Assembly: GCA_021413535.1 (NCBI GenBank)
Contig: JAIOQF010000216.1
Location: 1-8,858, forward strand
Source of the DNA: Verrucomicrobiota bacterium
GTDB lineage: Bacteria > Verrucomicrobiota > Verrucomicrobiia > Verrucomicrobiales > Verrucomicrobiaceae
Direction: 5' to 3'
DNA length: 8,858 nucleotides
The translations under genes were made by a program, and so were the position numbers. Each line of letters begins with the position of its first letter. Within the stretch, counting starts at the first letter, position 1. The notes under the pieces were generated by a model. It made no database searches and had not been told where the DNA came from. It saw nothing but the letters and a program-made list of their open reading frames with translations. Shown here piece by piece: positions 1-4,021 of the stretch.

Positions 1-160
1 GAAGACGAAAAAACTGAATCTGCTGAGGGCAGGCGAGGCAATGGCTGTCAAGATTCAACGCTTGACCCTTTCATAACCTTTTCATGCTCGACCGCATCGA
101 ACACTCGTTTCATGGCGTCGTCGTTTGCGGGTTCTGTGAACAGCCGTGCGTGTCGGCGTG

Positions 161-181
161 CAACGCGGCGATGACGCGTTG
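161..181 (-). terminator. Stem-loop just downstream of the VIT-family gene
   Basis: CAACGCG (161-167) and CGCGTTG (175-181) form a perfect 7-bp inverted repeat around a 7-nt loop. On the minus strand it starts five bases after the TGA stop of the transporter gene at 186-188. No T-tract follows, so it is not a classic intrinsic terminator. It may be a 3'-end stabilising hairpin or a Rho-assisted terminator. The structure is seen directly; its role is inferred. Confidence 0.4.
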
Positions 182-185
182 TGTC

Positions 186-875
186 TCAAAGCGTCGCGCC
201 AAACAAAGCTCCCACTGCGGCAGTAAGTGCCATCGCAAGTGCTCCCCAAAAGGTCACGCGTGCGACTGACTTCCATACGGGCGCCCCACCCGCGCGGGCA
301 GCCAGGGCACCCAGCAGCGCAAGAAACAGCAATGAACTGCAGGAGACCGTCCAGACGAGCGTGGTCGAGGGCGCAAAGACCACGAGCAACAGCGGCATGG
401 CAGCTCCGACCGCAAACGTGATGGCCGAAGACAACGCGGCCTGAATCGGTCGAGCGCTCAACGTGTCTGAGATGCCTAGTTCGTCACGCGCGTGGGCTCC
501 CAGCGCGTCCTTGGCCATCAACTGAGTGGCGACTTCGTTGGCGAGTTTGATGTCGAGCCCTCGCGCGACGTAGATGGAGGCCAGTTCAGCATGTTCGTGC
601 CCCGGGTCCGTGGCCAGCTCCCCGCGCTCACGATTAAGGTCTGCACCCTCCGTATCCGATTGAGAGCTCACAGAAACATACTCGCCTGCGGCCATGGACA
701 GTGCGCCCGCCACCAGGCCGGCAATTCCTGCGACCAAGACGGCACCTTTGCCGGACTCAGCCGCCGCTACACCAACAATCAAACTGGCGGTGGAAACGAT
801 TCCGTCGTTGGCACCGAGGACGGCGGCGCGGAGCCATCCCACGCGATGGGTTCGATGGTGTTCCGAGTGCTTCAT
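186..875 (-). CDS. VIT1/CCC1-family transporter (Fe2+/Mn2+ type)
   Basis: The 229-aa inner-membrane protein belongs to the VIT1/CCC1 family, whose members move ferrous iron or manganese out of the cytosol. The N-terminus carries the family signature: GANDGIVST at residues 21-29 in TM1, then a Gly/Ala-rich TM2 with MAAGEYVSVSSQ at 61-72. A hydrophilic Glu/His-rich segment follows at about 75-140 (E83, E86, E94, E97), where plant VIT1 has its metal-binding domain. Three hydrophobic segments complete the fold at about 146-168, 172-193 and 207-227. Length fits short bacterial members. The ATG at 873-875 lies just ahead of the family signature; no good Shine-Dalgarno is visible before it. It is transcribed away from the small-gene cluster. 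Family is confident; substrate (Fe, Mn or both) is inferred from homologues. Confidence 0.93.
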   Translation of the reverse strand: MKHSEHHRTHRVGWLRAAVLGANDGIVSTASLIVGVAAAESGKGAVLVAGIAGLVAGALSMAAGEYVSVSSQSDTEGADLNRERGELATDPGHEHAELASIYVARGLDIKLANEVATQLMAKDALGAHARDELGISDTLSARPIQAALSSAITFAVGAAMPLLLVVFAPSTTLVWTVSCSSLLFLALLGALAARAGGAPVWKSVARVTFWGALAMALTAAVGALFGATL

Positions 876-891
876 GACGAATGTTTAGTGA

Positions 892-913
892 CAAGTTGAC
901 GGAATTCAACGTG
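892..913. promoter_or_regulatory. Dyad symmetry upstream of the VIT-type gene, candidate operator
   Basis: GTTGA (895-899) and TCAAC (906-910) form a perfect inverted repeat around 6 nt. With one mismatched pair, the symmetry extends by two more pairs to 892 and 913, giving 7 of 8 matched positions per arm. It lies 17-38 bases upstream of the start codon and covers the weak candidate -10 box. That is where a repressor would bind, but no regulator is identified and the promoter match is poor. Confidence 0.25.
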
Positions 914-940
914 AACCAGCATCCGGTCAAGAATTGCCCC

Positions 941-1204
941 CTAAGCTGAGGATGATGGATTAGCGGTTGGATTCGGCGTGAACGTGCATACCACCTCCGT
1001 CCCTAGAGGTTTAACCGGACAAATCTCAAGCGTAGCTACAATCATGTCAGCCCGGTATTTCATGGCTCTCAGGCCCATGTCTTTGTTCTCATGCATTGCG
1101 GACCGCAGTTTGTTGATCACAGCAGCGGGGAGCACGAAGGGAGCCATCCACCATGGGGTATAGACCCCATTGCACCCGCCGTGCTTTTCACTCCATTGTC
1201 GCAC
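941..1204 (-). CDS. Doubtful small ORF, hypothetical
   Basis: An 87-codon minus-strand frame (ATG at 1202-1204, TAG at 941-943) has an unremarkable amino-acid mix. A possible internal start at codon 20 would give a 68-aa product beginning MAPFVLPAAVINKL. No family, signal peptide, membrane segment or convincing ribosome site is recognised. It fills most of the gap between two better genes, which is the main reason to list it. It could equally be a chance reading frame. Confidence 0.18.
   Translation of the reverse strand: MRQWSEKHGGCNGVYTPWWMAPFVLPAAVINKLRSAMHENKDMGLRAMKYRADMIVATLEICPVKPLGTEVVCTFTPNPTANPSSSA
1153..1170. repeat. Perfect 7-bp inverted repeat with 4-nt loop
   Basis: ATGGGGT (1153-1159) and ACCCCAT (1164-1170) pair perfectly around ATAG. 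It ends 35 bases before the ATG of the hypothetical ORF at 1206 and lies inside the weak minus-strand ORF. There is no T-tract after it in either direction, so it looks more like an operator or RNA hairpin than a terminator. Confidence 0.45.
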
Positions 1205-1205
1205 A

Positions 1206-1460
1206 ATGAATCCCGGTGATGCCGTCGTTTATCAAGAGAAGTCATGTGTCGTTCTAGACCCAATGCTTGAAGGCTGCGTCCTCGAGGATGGACAAGTTCT
1301 TCTAGAAGATATAACTCACTATTCCACTTGCAGGGGACGCGTTCGCCGCCTGGCTCATGAGAACGCCATGAGCAGCACATTTTCTGCAAACAAAGGCCGA
1401 CTTGGTTATGACAAGTCTTGCGCAGCAGAGCTGCATTCGCGCTCGCTATACTACTATTAG
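1206..1460 (+). CDS. Hypothetical small protein (84 aa)
   Basis: From the ATG at 1206 the product starts MNPGDAVVYQEKSCVVL and continues to residues near 37 with VLEDGQVLLEDI. This alternation of a GD turn, short beta-type stretches and a second turn resembles small SH3/KOW-like beta-barrel domains, so I prefer this start to the ATG at 1170. The second half (from about residue 45) is Ser/Tyr/Arg-rich and less protein-like, and its end overlaps the candidate promoter of the next gene. Either the ORF is real and ends at 1460, or it is a decayed gene with only its first half preserved. No Shine-Dalgarno is seen. No family is identified and the fold is an impression only. Confidence 0.33.
   Translation: MNPGDAVVYQEKSCVVLDPMLEGCVLEDGQVLLEDITHYSTCRGRVRRLAHENAMSSTFSANKGRLGYDKSCAAELHSRSLYYY
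1446..1452 (+). promoter_or_regulatory. Candidate -10 element (CTATACT) for the small-gene cluster
   Basis: TATACT at 1447-1452, preceded by C at 1446, lies 22 bases before the ATG at 1475 and would give a leader of roughly 16 nt. No -35 box stands at 16-18 bp spacing; the nearest TTG (1418) is 23 bp away. In enterobacteria, a C before the -10 and a weak -35 are marks of RpoS promoters, and entericidin B is an RpoS target there. Verrucomicrobial stress sigma factors are not known to share this, so the parallel is suggestive only. Confidence 0.35.
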
Positions 1461-1474
1461 TCGAAAAAACTTAT

Positions 1475-1678
1475 ATGAAAACCCGACTGAAAAGATTCGC
1501 TGTTCTTCTGCTAGCCTCGGCGCTTTGGATTACGATCGGCACAGGTTGCAATACGTGGTTTGGCCTTGGAAAAGATATCGAAAAAGCAGGTGAGAATATG
1601 CAGGACGCAGCGCGTTCATCCAAGGCGCGCTCCAATGAGCCGTCACAACAACCAACCATAACCCCAAGACCATACTGA
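1475..1678 (+). CDS. Entericidin-like small lipoprotein
   Basis: The 67-aa product has a Lys/Arg start (MKTRLKR), a hydrophobic stretch at about 8-22 and a lipobox-like end at C25 (IGTGC). The mature part begins CNTWFGLGKDIEKAGENMQDAA, close to the entericidin EcnA/EcnB pattern of C-N-T…G-x-G-x-D-I…A-G…A. E. coli entericidins are tiny lipoproteins; EcnB is a stationary-phase toxin-like peptide and EcnA its antidote. Here there is a single copy, so a toxin/antidote role is not implied. Residue +2 is Asn, which fits outer-membrane sorting. The tail from about 48 is Ser/Pro/Gln-rich and probably disordered. I chose ATG 1475 because it places the signal peptide at the N-terminus; an in-frame upstream ATG at 1418 would add 19 residues and overlap the promoter box. 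Confidence 0.83.
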   Translation: MKTRLKRFAVLLLASALWITIGTGCNTWFGLGKDIEKAGENMQDAARSSKARSNEPSQQPTITPRPY

Positions 1679-1692
1679 AAGGAACCAATAAT

Positions 1693-1842
1693 ATGTTAAT
1701 GACCATTGCAATCGTCCTAATCATCCTCTGGCTGCTAGGCCTCGGGACCAGTTACACCTTGGGGGGCCTCGTCCATATCCTGCTGGTGGTGGCCATTATT
1801 GTCATCCTCGTCAGAGTCATTCAAGGGCGACGCGTCTTATAG
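1693..1842 (+). CDS. Lmo0937-family small membrane protein (49 aa)
   Basis: This gene encodes a 49-aa peptide, short enough to be missed by gene callers. It has two hydrophobic helices (about 3-16 and 26-43) joined by a conserved-looking turn LGTSYTLGGLVHILL, and ends in the basic tail RVIQGRRVL. That pattern (L-G-x-x-T-S-Y-T-x-G-G…H-I-L-L…R-x-I-Q-G-R) is the signature of the Lmo0937/DUF5670 family, found in many stress-linked gene clusters; its function is unknown. AAAGGA at 1678-1683, just at the end of the previous gene, is a good ribosome site with 9-nt spacing, better than those of its neighbours. The 14-bp gap to the entericidin-like gene argues for co-transcription. Confidence 0.9.
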   Translation: MLMTIAIVLIILWLLGLGTSYTLGGLVHILLVVAIIVILVRVIQGRRVL

Positions 1843-1905
1843 CGAGCTTCGGTTGGCTGCGCGGGGTTTGCCCCACAACTTTCAAATGACAAACCATAAT
1901 ATCTT

Positions 1906-2133
1906 ATGAAAAACTTATCAATCATCGGAGTCGTTCTCATCATCGTCGGAGTTGTTCTCCTCGTTTACCAAGGATTCTCGTTCACTCAAAGGGAGAGGGT
2001 GCTTGATGTCGGCCCCATCCACGCCACTGCGGACAAGGAGAAAACCGTCTCTATCCCGCCGATTGTCGGCTGGGTGGTTACCGGCGCGGGGGCTGTCCTG
2101 CTGGTGGCGGGCCTGCGCAGTTCAAAAACTTGA
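1906..2133 (+). CDS. Two-TM small protein resembling DUF3185
   Basis: The 75-aa product has a hydrophobic helix at about 4-24 (IIGVVLIIVGVVLLVYQG), a polar loop at about 25-50 with QRERVLDVGPIHATADKEKT, and a second helix at about 52-70 ending in LRSSKT. The layout helix, 'F-T-x-R-E-x-V-x-D-V-G-P-I' loop, 'P-P-I-V-G' and helix is one I associate with small proteins annotated as DUF3185 or hypothetical in soil and freshwater bacteria. The loop is probably periplasmic. Function is unknown. The ATG is preceded by an A/T-rich leader without a Shine-Dalgarno sequence. It sits 63 bp after the Lmo0937-type gene on the same strand. The family name is tentative; the two-helix membrane topology is clear. 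Confidence 0.8.
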   Translation: MKNLSIIGVVLIIVGVVLLVYQGFSFTQRERVLDVGPIHATADKEKTVSIPPIVGWVVTGAGAVLLVAGLRSSKT

Positions 2134-2209
2134 GCTCTTAAAAAGGTTGTAGACATGGCCATTGCCTTCATCGCAACCCACAAACCAAAACATAAGAAAA
2201 CCAAACATT

Positions 2210-2401
2210 ATGACCAAACTCGAAATCAAAGGCGACTGGAACATCACCAAGGGCAAGCTGAAACAGAAGTGGGCCAAGCTCACGGATGACGATCTTAAAT
2301 ACGTCGAGGGTAAGGACAATGAGCTGTTTGGCCGAATTCAGAAGGCAACCGGCGAAACGCTCGAAGCGATCAGAAATGCGGTCAAGAAAGCCTGCTCCTA
2401 A
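2210..2401 (+). CDS. CsbD-family stress protein
   Basis: The 63-aa hydrophilic protein matches the CsbD-like family (YjbJ in E. coli, CsbD in Bacillus). The N-terminal block KGDWNITKGKLKQKWAKLTD is the hallmark, followed by DDLKYVEGKDNELFGRIQKA and a short helix TGETLEAIRNAVKKAC. These are small cytoplasmic proteins of unknown mechanism that are strongly induced by general-stress sigma factors. An ATG at 2162 would add 16 residues unlike the family, so I chose ATG 2210, where the conserved N-terminus begins. The leader is A-rich with no clear Shine-Dalgarno. A single C-terminal Cys (C62) is unusual for such small soluble proteins and may be chance. Confidence 0.95.
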   Translation: MTKLEIKGDWNITKGKLKQKWAKLTDDDLKYVEGKDNELFGRIQKATGETLEAIRNAVKKACS

Positions 2402-2435
2402 CCTGCGTCGTTAAGAAATCAAAAATAATATAATT

Positions 2436-2738
2436 ATGAAACACACTAATCTAGTAATACTCGCGCTTGCGGCAACCGTCGTTGCGAGTTGCAACAAAGA
2501 GAAAGCAGCGATCGAAGACAAAAAGGAAGCCACCAAAGAAGCAATCGACCGTCGTAAGGAAGCGGTGGAGGCATCCGCCAAGGAGGCCCAAAAGCAAACT
2601 GACATCAACGCCAAAGTCGATAAAGCAAACATCGAGGCCACCAAGGACTCGATCCAAGCTCAACTCGATGCCGATAAAAAGAAGGCAGATGCCGAAGCAA
2701 AGGCCGCAAAGGCAAAGATCGACGCTGAGAAACGGTAA
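2436..2738 (+). CDS. Lys/Ala/Glu-rich coiled-coil lipoprotein, LEA-like
   Basis: The 100-aa product starts with a lipoprotein signal peptide (MKHTNLVILALAATVVASC) with C19 in the lipobox VASC. Asn at +2 suggests the outer membrane. The rest (20-100) is almost entirely Lys, Ala, Glu, Asp, Gln and Ile, with no Gly, Pro, Trp, Tyr or Phe. It forms a continuous predicted amphipathic helix with spaced A/I positions (for example KKEATKEAIDRRKEAVEASA). Such composition resembles LEA-like and apolipophorin-like desiccation proteins and Lpp-type tethers. The exact role is unknown. The ATG follows an A/T-rich leader (AAAAATAATATAATT), and it is the last gene of the small cluster. A lipid-anchored protective filament, or a spacer between membrane and wall, are the two readings I consider likely. 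Confidence 0.87.
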   Translation: MKHTNLVILALAATVVASCNKEKAAIEDKKEATKEAIDRRKEAVEASAKEAQKQTDINAKVDKANIEATKDSIQAQLDADKKKADAEAKAAKAKIDAEKR

Positions 2739-2753
2739 CGGAACGTCATTATC

Positions 2754-2769
2754 GGGCTGCGTGCAGCCT
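2754..2769 (+). terminator. Weak hairpin after the small-gene cluster
   Basis: GGCTG (2755-2759) pairs with CAGCC (2764-2768) around CGTG, with a possible G-U pair at the base (2754/2769). It begins 16 bases after the lipoprotein stop, and a broken T-run (CTTTCGGTTTG) follows. It is a plausible weak intrinsic terminator or attenuator between the small genes and the permease gene, but the T-tract is poor. Confidence 0.3.
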
Positions 2770-2861
2770 TTCGGTTTGCGCGTTGCGCCGGATGAAGCGG
2801 CACCGCTCACGGTGGACGTGAGGCATTTAGGTCAGGACGAACAGGCAACTGGCGGTGAGTC

Positions 2862-4016
2862 ATGAACGAGTTAGAAAGCAAACAAACGACGGCGCAAATT
2901 GCCAATGACTGGGGGTCACGACGCCATGTCCAGACCCTTGTGCTGATGGCGGCGACCGTCGGCGGAGCCTACTTCTGTTACCAGATGGCCCTGCCATTCT
3001 TGGCGGCGATCGCCTGGGCGGTGGCTCTGGCGGTCGTGTTCGCTCCGTTTCAGCGATGGGTCGAGGCGAAAGTAGAGCATCCGAATTTGGCGGCAGTCAT
3101 CTCCGTCACGGTGATCGGCTTGGTCGTGCTCGCGTTGGCTGCATTCGTGGGGCAGCGGCTCATCCAGGAGGCTGCGAACGGCGCGGAACTCATCAAGACA
3201 AAGATCGAGTCCGGTGAGTGGCGCCGCGCGCTCGAAGCCCACCCGAGGCTCCTGCCTCTCGCCGACTGGATGGAGCAGCAAAATGTGCCGGGAACCGTTA
3301 AGACGATTGCCACATGGATGACCACCACGGGGGCGTCGTTCGTCAGGGGATCCCTGTTTGAGGTGCTGGGACTTATCCTGAGTTTCTATCTGCTTTTCTA
3401 CTTTCTGCGCGACCGGCGTGCGGCATTGCTGTTGCTCCGATCGCTTTCACCCCTGTCGGTGGCGGATATGGATCGATTGTGCGGCCGAGTGGACGATACC
3501 ATTTTTGCCACCGTTTATGGAACGCTGGCCGTTGCTGCCGTGCAGGGGCTGTTGGGCGGACTGATGTTCTGGTGGCTCGGCCTGCCGGCACCGTTGCTCT
3601 GGGGACTGGTGATGGGTCTGCTCGCAGTGGTGCCTGTTTTGGGTGCCTTTATCGTTTGGATTCCTGCGGCCCTGTTTCTGGCTTTGGAAGGCAGTTGGGT
3701 GAAAGCCCTAGTTCTCACTTTTTGGGGCGGAGTCGTCGTCGGTGGGATCGACAACCTGCTCTATCCAATGCTCATCGGGAACCGGCTGAAGCTTCACACC
3801 TGCCTCGCCTTTATTTCAGTAGTCGGCGGCCTGATTGTTTTCGGTCCCGCCGGTCTCATTCTGGGTCCCGTAGCGCTCACGATCACCGCGGAGCTTCTGG
3901 GCATCTGGCGCCACCGAGCCGAAGCAGAGGCGCCGGCGCGTGTCGGAGCTGAGGAGTTGTCTCGATTTGAGAATGAAGGCGGCTCGCAGGGGCCAAAGGA
4001 CGCCCCAGCCCAGTAA
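2862..4016 (+). CDS. AI-2E family permease (PerM/YdiK/TqsA type)
   Basis: The 384-aa inner-membrane protein belongs to the AI-2E_transport family. The layout is typical: hydrophobic segments at about 26-60 and 77-98, a soluble stretch at about 100-155, YFLRDRRA at 180-187, then the conserved core VYGTLAVAAVQGLLGGLMFW (218-237), VVPVLGAFIVWIPAAL (257-271), IDNLLYPMLIGNRLKLH (296-312) and FGPAGLILGP (327-336). Some members export the quorum signal AI-2 (TqsA), others act as Na+/H+ antiporters or have no known substrate, so the name does not prove AI-2 transport. The C-terminal 35 residues are a charged, probably cytoplasmic tail. GGTGAG just before the ATG could serve as a ribosome site. It ends 5 bp before mgtA, so the two are very probably one operon. 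Confidence 0.93.
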   Translation: MNELESKQTTAQIANDWGSRRHVQTLVLMAATVGGAYFCYQMALPFLAAIAWAVALAVVFAPFQRWVEAKVEHPNLAAVISVTVIGLVVLALAAFVGQRLIQEAANGAELIKTKIESGEWRRALEAHPRLLPLADWMEQQNVPGTVKTIATWMTTTGASFVRGSLFEVLGLILSFYLLFYFLRDRRAALLLLRSLSPLSVADMDRLCGRVDDTIFATVYGTLAVAAVQGLLGGLMFWWLGLPAPLLWGLVMGLLAVVPVLGAFIVWIPAALFLALEGSWVKALVLTFWGGVVVGGIDNLLYPMLIGNRLKLHTCLAFISVVGGLIVFGPAGLILGPVALTITAELLGIWRHRAEAEAPARVGAEELSRFENEGGSQGPKDAPAQ

Positions 4017-4021
4017 AAGGC

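Larger units (their letters stand above)
876..1205. other. Divergent intergenic region without a confident gene
   Basis: These 330 bases separate the minus-strand VIT-type gene from the plus-strand small genes. They hold a dyad at 892-913, a poor promoter candidate for the VIT gene (TTGACC read on minus at 930-925, TGAATT at 908-903, 16-bp spacing), one open minus-strand frame (941-1204) and a hairpin-forming inverted repeat (1153-1170). No tRNA, riboswitch or mobile-element end was recognised. Confidence 0.5.

Noticed and set aside
1..76. Open plus-strand frame ending in TAA at 74-76, possibly the 3' end of an upstream gene
   Set aside because: Only 24 codons are visible and no motif can be judged; another frame is also open here.
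48..185. Minus-strand frame continuing after the VIT-type stop, with an internal MKRVFDAVEHEKV start
   Set aside because: Short, no family recognised, no ribosome site; it may be chance.
1852..1879. GGGG-TTTG-CCCC hairpin between 1842 and 1906 as a terminator
   Set aside because: Only 4 bp of continuous stem, an uneven internal loop below it and no T-run.
2467..2865. Overlapping plus-strand ORF of 132 codons in the lipoprotein region
   Set aside because: Lys/Arg/Pro-rich out-of-frame reading of the lipoprotein gene; the frame at 2436 has a signal peptide and lipobox.
3479..3952. Plus-strand ORF of 157 codons inside the permease gene
   Set aside because: Arg/Ser/Gly-rich shadow frame of the AI-2E-type permease; no domain seen.
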